Below are positions 16,480 through 26,708 of a stretch of 64,000 bases of DNA, in pieces (positions within the stretch are counted from its first letter, which is position 1; each line of letters begins with the position of its first letter). The translations under genes and the position numbers were made by a program. This DNA comes from Sphingomicrobium aestuariivivum (GTDB taxonomy: Bacteria > Pseudomonadota > Alphaproteobacteria > Sphingomonadales > Sphingomonadaceae). Below the pieces are notes generated by a model. It saw only the letters and a program-made list of their open reading frames with translations, searched no databases and was not told the DNA's origin. The stretch spans positions 248,001-312,000 of the forward strand of contig NZ_CP102629.1 in NCBI RefSeq assembly GCF_024721585.1, given 5' to 3'.

Positions 16480-16598
16480 GCTTATTCCATTCTCCGTGTC
16501 GAGGGATTCCGACAGGGAAGAACTGGCCTGAACGCGCCATCACGGGCCAGTAAGACTCCGTTAACCATCCCGTTTTGGAACAGGCGTCCCACGAACGC

Positions 16599-16633
16599 AA
16601 AAAGGGCGCCGGACCGCGTGGTCCGACGCCCTT
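16599..16633 (-). terminator. Rho-independent terminator of the TPR gene
   Basis: On the minus strand AAGGGCGTCGGACC pairs with GGTCCGGCGCCCTT (one G-U pair), loop ACGC, followed by a T run. It begins about 20 bases after the stop of the TPR gene ending at 16655. Confidence 0.85.
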
Positions 16634-16654
16634 CCCGTCTCGATCTGCGTCCGA

Positions 16655-17884
16655 TCAGCCCTGGCTGTCGATCCACGCGAGCCAGAATTTGGCGAGCGTT
16701 TCGTATTTGCCGGTGATGCCTTCGAGCGGCGCACGGGCACCGGCGAAGTCGCCGGCACGGGCACGGGCCGCACCGAGGCGCAGATTGATGAGGTCGGCAT
16801 CGACGCCATTCTTCGACAGCGCGACCTCGTAGAGGCTCGCGGCATTGGCGAAGTCGTCATAGCCATAATAGAGGTCGCCGGTGGCGATGGCGCGGGTGGC
16901 CTCCGCCGCCGAACGCGCGGCCTGCGCGTCGGAACCGATGCCGTCGAGGTCGCCCGAAGCGGCGCTGCGGGCACGCGAGAGGCGATCCTTCATCGACTGC
17001 TTGTTGGCGTCGATCGCACCGGCGGCGACACCTTCCTCGAGCACCTTCAGCGCTTCACCGGGATAGCCGGCTTCGAACAGCTCGTCCGCGAAGGAGGCAT
17101 ATTCATATTCGCTCTTCAGCGCTTCGACCGCGCGCTGGTAGCGCCACAGGTCGATGAGTTCCTTGCCCGAGAAGCCCGAGGCGCGGCCGTAGATGCGCAC
17201 CGAGCTGCCGAGTACGTCGGCATTGGGGTGGTCGGCGGCCCAGCCCAGGAGCAGCGGGGCCGGAACGGCCATGTCGGCTTCCTGCAGCGTCTGGATGGCG
17301 CGGCGGTACCAGTTGTCGGCAACCGGCTGGCCCGAGGCGCGCTGGAGCGCGATCGCCTTCTGGAAGGCAGTGGCGGCTTCGCCCGGCATGTCTTCCTGGT
17401 AATAGGTCTCGCCGATCAGCACGGCGACCGACGGGTTGTTCGGGGTGAGTTCGTCAACCTTTATCAGCATCTCGCGGGCAAAAGCGAGATTGCCCTCGCC
17501 GAGGTTGCTGTTGGCGACGGTCAGCATGTCACCGGCCAGCGCGGCGGGATCGCCCCAGCCCGAGCCGGCCATGCCCATGAGGCCTTCGCCCTGCATCTTC
17601 ACGTCGCTGGTGTTGATGCCGGCCTGCAGCTTGAGCACGTTGGCGTAATAGACGTCATCGGGACGCACCGAGGCGGCGATGGCAGCGTCATAGAGCCCGG
17701 GAATGGCGGCGGTGTTGCCGGCATCGACGGCTTCCTTGAGTGCCACGATCGCACCCTGTGCTTCCTTCGACAGCGTCACCTGCGGCTGCGCGGCTTCTTC
17801 CTGCTTGGCCACGGTGGCCGAGGCGGTGGCGGGAAGCGCCACGCTGGCGAGGCCGAGGGCGAGTGCTGCAAGACTGGTCTTCAT
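16655..17884 (-). CDS. Periplasmic TPR-type repeat protein, unknown function
   Basis: A 409-aa protein with a signal peptide (MKTSLAALALGLASVALPATASA) and then helix-turn-helix repeats typical of TPR/SEL1-like scaffolds, for example VAVLIGETYYQEDMPGEAATAF and LINLRLGAARARAGDFAGAR. It ends in FWLAWIDSQG. The start is the ATG at 17884 with AGGAG seven bases upstream; a longer open frame to 18091 has no signal and poorer fit. It stands alone between its own terminator (16599-16633) and the divergent yaaA gene. Partner and role are unknown. Confidence 0.82.
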   Translation of the reverse strand: MKTSLAALALGLASVALPATASATVAKQEEAAQPQVTLSKEAQGAIVALKEAVDAGNTAAIPGLYDAAIAASVRPDDVYYANVLKLQAGINTSDVKMQGEGLMGMAGSGWGDPAALAGDMLTVANSNLGEGNLAFAREMLIKVDELTPNNPSVAVLIGETYYQEDMPGEAATAFQKAIALQRASGQPVADNWYRRAIQTLQEADMAVPAPLLLGWAADHPNADVLGSSVRIYGRASGFSGKELIDLWRYQRAVEALKSEYEYASFADELFEAGYPGEALKVLEEGVAAGAIDANKQSMKDRLSRARSAASGDLDGIGSDAQAARSAAEATRAIATGDLYYGYDDFANAASLYEVALSKNGVDADLINLRLGAARARAGDFAGARAPLEGITGKYETLAKFWLAWIDSQG

Positions 17885-18065
17885 GAAATTCTCCTGGATT
17901 CTCGTTGCGGGTCCGTTAGCCGAGGTTCCCGCCCGGCGAAAGGCCCGCTTGGCGACGGATATAGCTGTTGCCGCCTGAACGCGCGTTGAAAGCCCCGTTA
18001 TCCTCGCTTCAGCGGGACCAAAGGCCTTTTTGACGCTGGCGCGGCGATCGGCTAGCGCTCGGGCC

Positions 18066-18830
18066 ATGCTGATTATCCTGTCGCCTGCCAAGTCGCTCGA
18101 CGAGACGAGCCCCTACCCCGAAGAACCCACCGTCCCCCGCTTCGAGCGGCAGGCGGCGCAGATCGCGCGCGCCGCGGCCAAGCTGTCGGCCGATGATCTC
18201 AAGCGGATCATGGGGATCTCGGACAAGCTCGCGACCCTCAATGCCGAGCGTTACGACGGCTTTTTCGACAATGAGACGCGCCCCGCGATCCGCACGTTCT
18301 CGGGTGACGTCTATCGCGGTTTCGACATCAAGAGCGCCGACGAGGACACGGTCGCCTTCGCGCAGGACCATGTCCGCATCCTGTCGGGGCTCTACGGCAT
18401 GCTGCGCCCGCTCGATCGCATGCGCCCCTACCGCCTCGAGATGGGCACGGGTTGGAGTCCGGCCGAGGGCGAGAAGGGCAAGCTCACCGACCATTGGGGC
18501 GATGCGGTGGCCAAGGAGCTGAAGAAGCAGCTTCGCGAGGAAGGGTCGATGACCCTGCTCAACCTTGCCTCCAACGAATATTACGAGGTGGTGAAGGGGC
18601 AGCTTCCCAAGACGGTCACCATCGTCGAGCCCGATTTTCGCGTGCGCACCGCCAAGGGCCTGAAGTTCCAGAGCTTCGCTGCCAAGGTGGCGCGCGGGAG
18701 CATGGCGCGCTGGGTCTGTGACGAACGGATCGACAGCGTCGCGGCGCTCCGCGGCTTCGACCGCGATGGGTGGGCCTATGACGAGGACGGATCGTCCGAA
18801 AACGCCCCGCTGTTCGTCCGCGAAGGCTGA
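18066..18830 (+). CDS. yaaA: Peroxide stress protein YaaA
   Basis: DUF328/YaaA family protein. In E. coli the homologue binds DNA and limits Fenton damage by lowering free iron during peroxide stress. The 254-aa protein has the diagnostic start MLIILSPAKSLDE, then GLYGMLRPLDRMRPYRLEMG (about 116-135) and the LLNLASNEYYEVV block. The ATG at 18066 is chosen; the longer open frame from 18030 adds non-conserved residues. It precedes gyrA by 132 bp on the same strand. No OxyR-type site was identified. Confidence 0.93.
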   Translation: MLIILSPAKSLDETSPYPEEPTVPRFERQAAQIARAAAKLSADDLKRIMGISDKLATLNAERYDGFFDNETRPAIRTFSGDVYRGFDIKSADEDTVAFAQDHVRILSGLYGMLRPLDRMRPYRLEMGTGWSPAEGEKGKLTDHWGDAVAKELKKQLREEGSMTLLNLASNEYYEVVKGQLPKTVTIVEPDFRVRTAKGLKFQSFAAKVARGSMARWVCDERIDSVAALRGFDRDGWAYDEDGSSENAPLFVREG

Positions 18831-18962
18831 TCTGCTTTCCGTTAACGTCAACCCTGACGATTGTTCTTGGCCCTCCTGAGGGCTCCTGCTAGCTTTTCAG
18901 GTGAATCGACGGCGGTCCTCGCCGTTCGACTGTTCGTACAGATTAGCTGACAGGAACTGCCC

Positions 18963-21749
18963 GTGGCCGATACGCCCGTCGACACCCTCGAACCCCGCCG
19001 CGACATCGAGCCCATCTCGATCGTCGACGAGATGAAGTCGAGCTATCTCGACTATGCGATGAGCGTCATCGTCAGCCGCGCGCTGCCCGACGTGCGCGAC
19101 GGCCTGAAGCCGGTGCACCGCCGCATCCTCTACGCCTGCCAGGAAGCGGGCTATGTCGCGGGTCGTCCCTACCGCAAGTCGAGCCGCATCGTCGGTGACG
19201 TGATGGGTAAATATCACCCCCACGGCGACAGCGCGATCTATGACGCGCTCGCGCGCATGACGCAGGACTGGAGTCTGCGCGTGCCGCTCATCGACGGCCA
19301 GGGCAACTTCGGCTCGATGGACCCCGATCCGCCCGCCGCCATGCGTTACACCGAAGCGCGCCTTGCCAAGGTGGCGAACTTCCTGCTCGGCGATATCGAA
19401 AAGGACACGGTCGCCTTCCAGGACAATTATGACGGTTCGGAGAGCGAGCCGACGGTCCTTCCCGCCCGCTTCCCCAACCTCCTCGTCAATGGCGCGGGCG
19501 GCATCGCGGTCGGCATGGCCACCAACATCCCGCCGCACAATCTCGGCGAGGTCATCCAGGCCTGCAAGGCCTATATCGAGGATCCCGCCATCAGCGTCGA
19601 AGGGCTGATGGAATATGTGAAAGGCCCCGATTTCCCGACCGGCGCGCAGCTTCTCGGCGCGAGCGGCATCCGCTCGGCCTACACCACGGGCCGCGGCTCG
19701 ATGGTGCTGCGTTCCAAGTACGAGATCGAGGAAGGCCGCGGCGACAAGCGCCAGATCGTGCTGACCGAAATCCCCTTCCAGGTCGGCAAGGCGGGTCTCG
19801 TCGAGAAGATCGCCGAAGCGGCCAAGGACAAGCGCATCGAGGGCGTCGCCGACATCCGCGACGAGTCCAACCGCGAGGGCGTGCGCATCGTCATCGAGTG
19901 CAAGCGTGACGCGACCCCCGACGTGGTCCTCAACCAGCTGTGGCGCCACACGCCGGCGCAGAGCTCGTTCGCCGCCAACATGCTGGCGATCCGTGGCGGC
20001 AAGCCCGAGACGCTCGACCTGCGCGACATGATCGAGGCCTTCGTGAAATTCCGCGAAGAGGTCATCACCAATCGCTCGAAGTTCGAGCTGAACAAGGCGC
20101 GCGAGCGGGCGCACCTGTTGCTCGGCCTTGTCGTCGCGGTCACCAACCTCGACGAGGTGGTGGCGATGATCCGTGGCTCGGGCACACCGGCAGAGGCGCG
20201 CGAAAAGCTGATCACCAAGGAATGGCCGATCGGCGAGATCCTGCCCTACATCGAGCTCGTCGAGGGGCAGAAGTCCGACCATATCGGCGATGTCTATCGC
20301 CTGTCCGAAGCGCAGGTGAAGGCGATCCTCGAACTGCGCCTGCATCGCCTTACCCAGCTCGGCCGCGACGAGATCGGCAGCGAGCTCGAGGAACTGCGCG
20401 CCACCATCGAGGAACTGCTCGAGATCCTGTCGAACCGTGCCCGCCTCTACGAGGTGATGCGCGAGGAGTTCGACGAGGTCGAGGAGCAATATGCCACGCC
20501 GCGCAAGACCGAACTCGCCCCCGCCGCCGACGGCATCGAGGACGAGGACCTCATCGAGGTCGAGGACATGGTCGTGACGGTGACCCACACCGGCTACATC
20601 AAGCGCACCGCGCTCGCCCTGTTCCGCGAACAGAAGCGCGGCGGCAAGGGCCGTAGCGGCATGAGCACCAAGGACGAGGATATCGTCACCAACTTGTTCG
20701 TGACGACGACCCACAATCCGGTGCTGTTCTTCTCCAACCTCGGCAAGGTCTACCGCATGAAGGTGTGGAAGCTGCCCGAGGGCGGGCCGACCGCCAAGGG
20801 GCGCCCGATGATCAACCTCCTGCCGCTGGCGGATGGCGAGAAGATCACCACCGTCCTGCCCCTCCCCCGCGACGAGGAGGAATGGGCCGACCTGCACATC
20901 ATGTTCGCCACCGAGGGCGGCACCGTCCGCCGCAACGCGATGGACGCCTTCACCAACGTGCCGTCGAACGGCAAGATCGCGATGAAGTTCGACGAGGGCG
21001 AGGATGGCAAGCCGGTCGATCGCCTGATCGGCGTGGACCTCTTGACCGAGGATGACGACGTGCTGCTCGCCACCCAAAACGGCAAGGCGATCCGCTTCGA
21101 GGCGACCAAGGTACGCGAATTCGCCAGCCGCGCCTCGACCGGCGTGCGCGGCATCAGGCTGCTCGACGACGACAAGGTCATCTCCATGTCGATCCTCACC
21201 TCGACCGGCTCGACCCGCGAGGAGCGTGATGCCTACCTCAAGTCGCCGATCTGGCGCGACAATGACAGCGCGGAAGGGCTCAGCCCCGAACGCTATGCGC
21301 GCCTTGCGGAGAAGGAGCAGTTCCTCCTCACCATCACCGAGAACGGTTATGGCAAGCGTACCTCGACCTTCGAATATCGCGTCACCGGTCGCGGCGGCCA
21401 GGGCGTGGCGAACATCGTCACCTCCGAGCGCAACGGCGGCGTGGTGGCGAGCTTCCCGGTGGAGCCGGGCGAGCAGCTCATGCTCGTCACCGACCAGGGC
21501 AAGATGATCCGCACCACGGTTGCCGACATCCGCATCGCGGGTCGCAACACGCAGGGCGTGACCATCTTCAAGGTCGCCAAGAACGAGAAGGTTGTCTCGG
21601 TCGCGCGGATCGACGAGGAAGAAGAGCCCGAGAACGAGGCCGAGGAAGCGGCGGCTGCCGACCTGCAGGGCGATGACAAGACCGTGTCGCCGACGACGGG
21701 TGCGATGACCGACAGCGACGACGCGGCGGGGCCTGCCGACGGCGAATGA
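18963..21749 (+). CDS. gyrA: DNA gyrase subunit A
   Basis: ATP-dependent type II topoisomerase subunit that breaks and rejoins DNA, acting with GyrB to introduce negative supercoils. The 928-aa protein starts with GTG. The quinolone-resistance region reads [15 protein letters not shown], with the wild-type-like Ser and Asp. The catalytic Tyr lies in AMRYTEARL (about residue 126). The GyrA-box is in [12 protein letters not shown] (about 557), and six-bladed beta-pinwheel repeats follow. The C-terminal tail is acidic (residues about 880-928, rich in Glu/Asp), a feature known to modulate supercoiling. Upstream at 18870-18883 is a GCCCTC-CT-GAGGGC palindrome of unknown role. Confidence 0.98.
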   Translation: MADTPVDTLEPRRDIEPISIVDEMKSSYLDYAMSVIVSRALPDVRDGLKPVHRRILYACQEAGYVAGRPYRKSSRIVGDVMGKYHPHGDSAIYDALARMTQDWSLRVPLIDGQGNFGSMDPDPPAAMRYTEARLAKVANFLLGDIEKDTVAFQDNYDGSESEPTVLPARFPNLLVNGAGGIAVGMATNIPPHNLGEVIQACKAYIEDPAISVEGLMEYVKGPDFPTGAQLLGASGIRSAYTTGRGSMVLRSKYEIEEGRGDKRQIVLTEIPFQVGKAGLVEKIAEAAKDKRIEGVADIRDESNREGVRIVIECKRDATPDVVLNQLWRHTPAQSSFAANMLAIRGGKPETLDLRDMIEAFVKFREEVITNRSKFELNKARERAHLLLGLVVAVTNLDEVVAMIRGSGTPAEAREKLITKEWPIGEILPYIELVEGQKSDHIGDVYRLSEAQVKAILELRLHRLTQLGRDEIGSELEELRATIEELLEILSNRARLYEVMREEFDEVEEQYATPRKTELAPAADGIEDEDLIEVEDMVVTVTHTGYIKRTALALFREQKRGGKGRSGMSTKDEDIVTNLFVTTTHNPVLFFSNLGKVYRMKVWKLPEGGPTAKGRPMINLLPLADGEKITTVLPLPRDEEEWADLHIMFATEGGTVRRNAMDAFTNVPSNGKIAMKFDEGEDGKPVDRLIGVDLLTEDDDVLLATQNGKAIRFEATKVREFASRASTGVRGIRLLDDDKVISMSILTSTGSTREERDAYLKSPIWRDNDSAEGLSPERYARLAEKEQFLLTITENGYGKRTSTFEYRVTGRGGQGVANIVTSERNGGVVASFPVEPGEQLMLVTDQGKMIRTTVADIRIAGRNTQGVTIFKVAKNEKVVSVARIDEEEEPENEAEEAAAADLQGDDKTVSPTTGAMTDSDDAAGPADGE

Positions 21750-21751
21750 CA

Positions 21752-21777
21752 GGAACGGCACATGGGGCCTCTTCGTT
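21752..21777 (+). promoter_or_regulatory. EcfG-type general stress promoter
   Basis: GGAAC at 21752-21756, a 17-base spacer, then CGTT at 21774-21777. This is an exact match to the GGAAC-N16/17-CGTT pattern recognised by the alphaproteobacterial general-stress sigma factor EcfG. A start near 21784 would give a leader of about 25 bases with GAGGAG before the ATG at 21809. Confidence 0.7.
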
Positions 21778-21808
21778 GACTGGGAAACCAGTAGAATGAG
21801 GAGGCCCC

Positions 21809-22282
21809 ATGGGTATTGCCAACGACACGCTTGTCCTCGTCACCGACGGACGGAAAATGCTGTTCCTTCGTAACGAAGGCGACGGCGAATATATGAAACT
21901 GCAGGTCGAGAAGAAGGCGGCGCGCGAGGATGCGCCCGACCGCGACCTGTCGACCGACGAGCCGGGAAGCGTCTTCATGTCGGGCTCGCCCGGCCGCTCC
22001 TCCTACGAGGAGACCGATTTCCACCAGCTCGAGGAAGACCGCTGGGCGCATGAGGCGGCCGACCGGATCAACAGCCGCGCGCTGTCGAACGATTTCGAGA
22101 AGCTGGTCATCATCGCCCCGCCGAAGACGCTCGGCGAGCTGCGCAAGAAGCTCCACAAGGAGACCGAGAAGCGCACCGTGCTCGAGATCGACAAGGAAAT
22201 GACCAACCAGCCGCTCGGTGAAATCGAGAAGCTGATCAACGAGGAGACCAAGGTCGAGGCACCGCCCGAAGTGCTGAGCTGA
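21809..22282 (+). CDS. Host attachment family protein (Host_attach/baeRF-like)
   Basis: A 157-aa soluble protein of the family named from an Agrobacterium host-attachment gene and related to the baeRF (eRF1-like) fold. It shows VLVTDGRKMLFLRNEGD at the N-terminus, DFHQLEEDRWAHEAADRI (about 70-87) and FEKLVIIAPPKTLGELRKKL (about 95-114). Molecular function is not established. The perfect EcfG-type promoter immediately upstream suggests it is induced in the general stress response. A bidirectional terminator follows at 22303-22340, so it is probably monocistronic. Confidence 0.85.
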   Translation: MGIANDTLVLVTDGRKMLFLRNEGDGEYMKLQVEKKAAREDAPDRDLSTDEPGSVFMSGSPGRSSYEETDFHQLEEDRWAHEAADRINSRALSNDFEKLVIIAPPKTLGELRKKLHKETEKRTVLEIDKEMTNQPLGEIEKLINEETKVEAPPEVLS

Positions 22283-22302
22283 GGTCCCTCGCCTGCCGAA
22301 TG

Positions 22303-22340
22303 AAAAAGGCCCGCGTGTCACGGCGACACGCGGGCCTTTT
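22303..22340. terminator. Strong bidirectional Rho-independent terminator
   Basis: AAAAGGCCCGCGTGTC pairs perfectly with GACACGCGGGCCTTTT around a short loop (ACGGC). The A and T tracts on either side make it work for both the host-attachment gene and the convergent S41-like gene ending at 22363. Confidence 0.95.
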
Positions 22341-22362
22341 CCTTGGCCGGTTTAGACGCGTC

Positions 22363-23688
22363 CTAGCGGGCGTCCTTCTCGAACCCGATGTGCCGCATCG
22401 CGGCCTCGAGGAGGTCGTCGCCGGACAGCCCCATGTCGGGGGTGACGCCCTCGCCCGTATCGTCGCCGCTGGCACGCAACATGTAGCGCGTCGGCATGCT
22501 GAATTTCACGCCGCTGTTGGCCAGCGTATGGCGTGCCTTGCCGGCAAATCCCGAAGCAAGGTCGACGGTCGGGCGACCGAGGATGGTGGCGAGGCGCTGG
22601 TCCTGCGCGGCGGCGGCGACGCGAACGGTCTCGCCGCGCGTGCTTTCGTCGACGAGGATCCAGACGGTGCCGCCGAAACCGCCCTCCACGGGCTGGAAGG
22701 TCGTGGCGCCCTGCTCGGCGAGCGTGCCGTCCTCCAGCCGCTCGCTGACGGCGCCGGTCATCACGAAGGGCGCGCCTGCGATATGGGCAAGGACGGGGGC
22801 GAAGCGGTCGAGATCGCCGCCAAGACTGTCACGAAGGTCGATCAGCAGGTCGCTGGCTCCCGCCGCGTTGATGGTCGCGAAGGCGTCCGACACCGCGCCC
22901 TCATTGGGGGCGAAGGAGGGGCGGAAATAGGCGATGCCGCTGTCGTCGACGAAGAGCTTTTCGGGTTTGTCGGCCTCGGGTGCCTCGTCGCCACGCGCGG
23001 CGGTGATCGCCTCGAAGGTCGCCATGTCGACGGCGGCCACGGTGACGGTCTCGTTGGTGCCGTCACGGTCGACGGTCAGTTGGAGCGTTTCAGCACCCTC
23101 CAACAGGAACGGAAGGTACATCGGCAGCCCATTGGCAAGCTGGGCGCGGATCACGTCATTGTTCTCGGCCGACACGAAGGGGTCGAAGTACATGCCGAGC
23201 CAGTTGGTCTCGATGTCATTGATCGCGACGATCTCGGTGCCGGGAGGGAGGCTGTCATCCTCGGCCGCATGGGACTTGAGGACCATCTTCATGCCGTCGA
23301 ACCGCACGTTGAGCGGGAACAGCTTGCCACCCCCGGCGAGGGCGGCGAACAGGTCCTCCATATGGGCGCTGGTGAAGGTCGTCGCGGTGCGCGCCTTGGC
23401 GAGCAACTGCTGGAACATGAAATGCGCCTCGGCCTTGGGCATCGGGCCGGTCACGTCATCGATCAGGCCCTCAACGAACATGTCGTACTGCGCCTTGTCG
23501 GTGCGCGCGTAGAGGTTCGGGTGACGCGCCTGCAGCACCGCGTAGAGCTCGGTAATGTCGGCACGGACCGCTTCGGCGCTGTAGCAGCTCTCGGCGGTGC
23601 ACTCGGCCGTTTCGTCCTGCGCGGTGGCGGGAAGGACAAGGGTGGAGGTGCCGGCAAGCAACGCCAGCGCGAGAAGTTTTGAACGCAT
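22363..23688 (-). CDS. S41-like secreted protein lacking the catalytic Ser (paralogue of the next gene)
   Basis: A 441-aa secreted protein: signal peptide ending PATAQ, then TAESCYSAEAVRADI and a C-terminal tail-specific-protease-like domain with LLIDLRDSLGGDLDRF and VWILVDESTRGETVRV. Alignment by eye with the neighbouring paralogue (HSYSNAVVTAA) puts Gly where the catalytic Ser should be. It is therefore predicted inactive as a serine protease, unless a neighbouring Ser or Thr takes over. It lies 47 bp downstream of its paralogue on the same strand and probably shares its transcript. It may bind a ligand or regulate the active copy. Confidence 0.78.
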   Translation of the reverse strand: MRSKLLALALLAGTSTLVLPATAQDETAECTAESCYSAEAVRADITELYAVLQARHPNLYARTDKAQYDMFVEGLIDDVTGPMPKAEAHFMFQQLLAKARTATTFTSAHMEDLFAALAGGGKLFPLNVRFDGMKMVLKSHAAEDDSLPPGTEIVAINDIETNWLGMYFDPFVSAENNDVIRAQLANGLPMYLPFLLEGAETLQLTVDRDGTNETVTVAAVDMATFEAITAARGDEAPEADKPEKLFVDDSGIAYFRPSFAPNEGAVSDAFATINAAGASDLLIDLRDSLGGDLDRFAPVLAHIAGAPFVMTGAVSERLEDGTLAEQGATTFQPVEGGFGGTVWILVDESTRGETVRVAAAAQDQRLATILGRPTVDLASGFAGKARHTLANSGVKFSMPTRYMLRASGDDTGEGVTPDMGLSGDDLLEAAMRHIGFEKDAR

Positions 23689-23735
23689 GATACCTGTTGT
23701 TTTCAGTGGTTGGTGTTCGGTGGGGTCGGGGTGCC

Positions 23736-25235
23736 CTAGCGCGATGCCTCGATTTCGGCGATGGCGCGCTCGAGCATGTCTGCTTCCTCGCGGCCCAGGG
23801 CGAGGTCGAAAAACTCCTCGTCGGGCTCGATGTAGCTATCGGACTCCAGTCCGCTCGGGCGGACGATGAAGCTCTTGGGATAGGTCACGACGATGCCGGT
23901 TTCGGGAAGCGTGAACTGTTCGGCCGAGCCGAAGGTCGTGGCAACGTCGCGGGTCTCCTCGCCGAGGACGGTGGCGAAGCCATGATCCTGGAGCGTGGCG
24001 GCGGTGACGACGGCGTTGGAATAGCTGTGGCGGTCGACCAGCACCCAGACGCGGCCGTCGAAACGGTTGTCGGCGCGCGGCGCGACCTCGGGCAGTTCGA
24101 CCGAATAGATGGCGCCATCGGCGGTCGCCAGTTCGAGGTCCTTCATCTGGGCCGACAGGCTGCCCGGCTCGGGGCTCGTCGCATTGACGCGCGCCTTGTT
24201 CTCGGCGCTGGCGCGGACCTCGAAGCGCGAGGCCCAGCGGAAGGGCTTGTCGGCGATGCGTGCGACGAGCAGGTCGGAGAAGCTGTTGTCGCCGCCCGGG
24301 TTGTCGCGCAGGTCGATGAGAAGGTCGGTCGAGCCCTCGGCGGCGATCCGGTCGAACGCATCGGTCAGGAACGCCTCGAAGGCGGTCGGGTCGTAAGCCA
24401 CGCCCTCGGGACGCGGTTCGCCCTCGATATTGCCGAACGGCCCGGGTCGCAGATAGGCGATGCCATTGCCGGGGAAGCTGACCTCGCGGGTCGAGAAGTC
24501 CACCGCGTCCGGGTCTTCCTCGGTAACGCCGGCACCCAGTTCCTCCATGTCGCGGATGGTGCCGCCGACATAATAGTCGATGCTCGCCTTGGTGCCGTCG
24601 GGGCGGATGATGTCGAGCTGGAGCTGGCTGACCTCGCCCTCGAGGAGGTAGTAGTAGAAGGGAAAGCCCTGTTCGGCGATGGCATAGACCATGTCCTCGG
24701 TATCGGCGGCGATGAGCGCGCCCATCCGGTCGAGGACGTCATAAGTGGCCTCGCCATTGATCGAGGTGATGATCGACCCGTTGGGAAGCGTGTCGCTGCC
24801 GATCAGGAAGGGCGTGACGAGAAGGCCGTCGTCGACCACGCGGATGTTGAACGGCAGGACGCGCCCGCCTTCCTGGAAATGGGTGATGGCGTCAGCGATA
24901 AGCGCGTCGGTCTTGAGATGGGCCATTTGCGCGGTGGTGAGGTAGCGCTGGAACAGGAGATGCGCCTTGGCCTTGGGCATGTCGGTCAGGATCGCGCGGC
25001 GTGCCTCGGCATAGGCTTCCTCGAACTCTTCCTCCTCGGCCTGCGCGTAGAGGTTATGCACCATCGTCGGCAGCTTGCGGTGCAGCCGCAGGAGATCCTT
25101 GCGCAGCGCGCCCGCCTCGTAGCAGCTCTCGGGCGTGCAGGGCTGCACGGCAGCAGCCGCAGCCGCCTGCGGGGCGATGAGGGGGGTCGTGGCGGTCGTG
25201 GCGAGAAGCACCGCTGCGGCAGTAAGGAAGCGCAT
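23736..25235 (-). CDS. S41-family serine peptidase, secreted
   Basis: A 499-aa secreted protein with a signal peptide (ending PQAAAAAA) and an N-terminal helical cap beginning CTPESCYEAGALRKDLLRL. The C-terminal S41 (tail-specific protease/IRBP-like) domain shows LLIDLRDNPGGDNSFSDLL and VLVDRHSYSNAVVTAATLQD, in which the second Ser is the likely nucleophile (about residue 407). Substrate unknown; this family cleaves peptides or proteins in the envelope. It is the first gene of a tandem pair with the Ser-less paralogue at 22363-23688. Confidence 0.83.
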   Translation of the reverse strand: MRFLTAAAVLLATTATTPLIAPQAAAAAAVQPCTPESCYEAGALRKDLLRLHRKLPTMVHNLYAQAEEEEFEEAYAEARRAILTDMPKAKAHLLFQRYLTTAQMAHLKTDALIADAITHFQEGGRVLPFNIRVVDDGLLVTPFLIGSDTLPNGSIITSINGEATYDVLDRMGALIAADTEDMVYAIAEQGFPFYYYLLEGEVSQLQLDIIRPDGTKASIDYYVGGTIRDMEELGAGVTEEDPDAVDFSTREVSFPGNGIAYLRPGPFGNIEGEPRPEGVAYDPTAFEAFLTDAFDRIAAEGSTDLLIDLRDNPGGDNSFSDLLVARIADKPFRWASRFEVRASAENKARVNATSPEPGSLSAQMKDLELATADGAIYSVELPEVAPRADNRFDGRVWVLVDRHSYSNAVVTAATLQDHGFATVLGEETRDVATTFGSAEQFTLPETGIVVTYPKSFIVRPSGLESDSYIEPDEEFFDLALGREEADMLERAIAEIEASR

Positions 25236-25340
25236 GAAAACACCTTGTAGTCGTAGATTTGGGACGGGCTTAATCCGGCGGTCGCGCCGTGCAAGCTTTT
25301 TCTCGACGAACGACCTTAAGAAACGCTAAAGCGCCGCCCC

Positions 25341-26708
25341 ATGACAAGCCAAGTGACGATCATCGGTGGCGGGCTCGCGGGCTCGGAGGCGGCCTGGCAG
25401 CTTGCGCAGGCCGGCGTGAAGGTACGCATGTTCGAAATGCGCGGCGGCGGCGACACCACGCCAGCGCACGAGAGCGACCGGCTCGCCGAAATGGTCTGCT
25501 CGAACAGCTTCCGCTCGGACGATGCCAACTCCAACGCGGTCGGGCTGCTGCACCAGGAAATGCGGCGCCTCGGCTCGCTTATCATGGCCAAGGCCGACGA
25601 GCATAAGGTGCCCGCGGGATCGGCGCTGGCCGTTGACCGCGAGGCCTTTGCGCAGGCCGTGACCGATGCGGTTGCGGGGCATCCCGACATCGAGGTGGTG
25701 CGCGAGCGGGTCGATGTGCTGCCCGAGGAAGGGCTGACGATTGTCGCGACCGGCCCCCTCACCGGCTCGGCGCTCGCCGACAGCATCGCCAAAGCGACCG
25801 GCAAGGACGCCCTCGCCTTCTTCGATGCCATCGCGCCCATCGTCCACAAGGACAGCGTCGACATGGACGTGGCCTGGTTCCAGTCGCGCTGGGACAAGGG
25901 CGATGGGAAGGACTATCTCAACTGCCCGATGGACAAGGCGCAATATGAAGCCTTCGTCCAGGCGCTGGTCGACGGCGACAAGACCGAGTTCAAGGACTGG
26001 GAGAAGGACACGCCCTATTTCGAGGGCTGCATGCCGATCGAGGTGATGGCCGAGCGCGGGGTGGACACGCTGCGCCACGGGCCGATGAAGCCGGTCGGTC
26101 TCGATGATCCGCGGACGGGGCGCTGGCCCTATGCGGTGGTCCAGCTGCGGCAGGACAATGCGCTTGGCACGCTATGGAACATCGTCGGCTTCCAGACCAA
26201 GCTCAAATATGGCGCGCAGACCGAGATCTTCCGGATGATCCCGGGGCTCGAGAAGGCCGAATTCGCGCGCCTCGGCGGGATCCATCGCAACAGCTTCATC
26301 CGCTCGCCCGAATTGCTCGACGAGCAGCTGCGGCTGAAGTCGATGCCGCATATCCGCTTTGCGGGACAGATCACGGGCTGCGAGGGCTATCTCGAAAGCG
26401 CGGCGGTGGGGATGATGGCGGCGCGCTTTGCCGCGGCGGAGGCCAAGGGCGAGCGCTTCGAGGCACCACCGGTCGAGACCGCCTTCGGCGCGCTCCTGTC
26501 GCACATCACCGGCGGCGCGGAGGCCGAGACCTACCAGCCGATGAACATCAATTTCGGGCTGATGCCGCCGATCGAAGGCAAGATGAAGAAGGCCAACCGC
26601 CGCCTCAAATATACGGCGCGCGCCCGCGAGGCTTTCGCGCTCTGGCTTGGCGAGCAGGGGCTCGACGACAAGGCACCGCCGGTCCTCGAGACGCAAGCCG
26701 CCGAATAG
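25341..26708 (+). CDS. trmFO: Methylenetetrahydrofolate-tRNA-(uracil-54-C5)-methyltransferase (FADH2-oxidizing)
   Basis: Flavoenzyme that makes ribothymidine (m5U54) in the T-loop of tRNA, using methylene-THF as carbon donor and FADH2 as reductant. The 455-aa protein has the FAD-binding [16 protein letters not shown] at the N-terminus and a Cys in [12 protein letters not shown] (about residue 53). Also present are [27 protein letters not shown] substrate residues (about 240-260) and [16 protein letters not shown] near 350. Its last base abuts the convergent EF-hand gene. Its presence suggests the Fe-S methyltransferase at 455-1642 acts on rRNA. Confidence 0.96.
   Translation: MTSQVTIIGGGLAGSEAAWQLAQAGVKVRMFEMRGGGDTTPAHESDRLAEMVCSNSFRSDDANSNAVGLLHQEMRRLGSLIMAKADEHKVPAGSALAVDREAFAQAVTDAVAGHPDIEVVRERVDVLPEEGLTIVATGPLTGSALADSIAKATGKDALAFFDAIAPIVHKDSVDMDVAWFQSRWDKGDGKDYLNCPMDKAQYEAFVQALVDGDKTEFKDWEKDTPYFEGCMPIEVMAERGVDTLRHGPMKPVGLDDPRTGRWPYAVVQLRQDNALGTLWNIVGFQTKLKYGAQTEIFRMIPGLEKAEFARLGGIHRNSFIRSPELLDEQLRLKSMPHIRFAGQITGCEGYLESAAVGMMAARFAAAEAKGERFEAPPVETAFGALLSHITGGAEAETYQPMNINFGLMPPIEGKMKKANRRLKYTARAREAFALWLGEQGLDDKAPPVLETQAAE

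Noticed and set aside
18870-18883. GCCCTC-CT-GAGGGC palindrome between yaaA and gyrA as a terminator or operator
   Set aside because: The loop is too short for a good hairpin and no T run follows directly; no known regulator site matches. Mentioned only in the gyrA entry.
18897-21761. A 954-codon open frame antisense to gyrA
   Set aside because: It mirrors gyrA codon structure in high-G+C DNA; the translation is His/Asp/Val/Leu-rich without motifs. Similar long antisense frames opposite mfd, rpoD, carB and dnaG were dismissed for the same reason.
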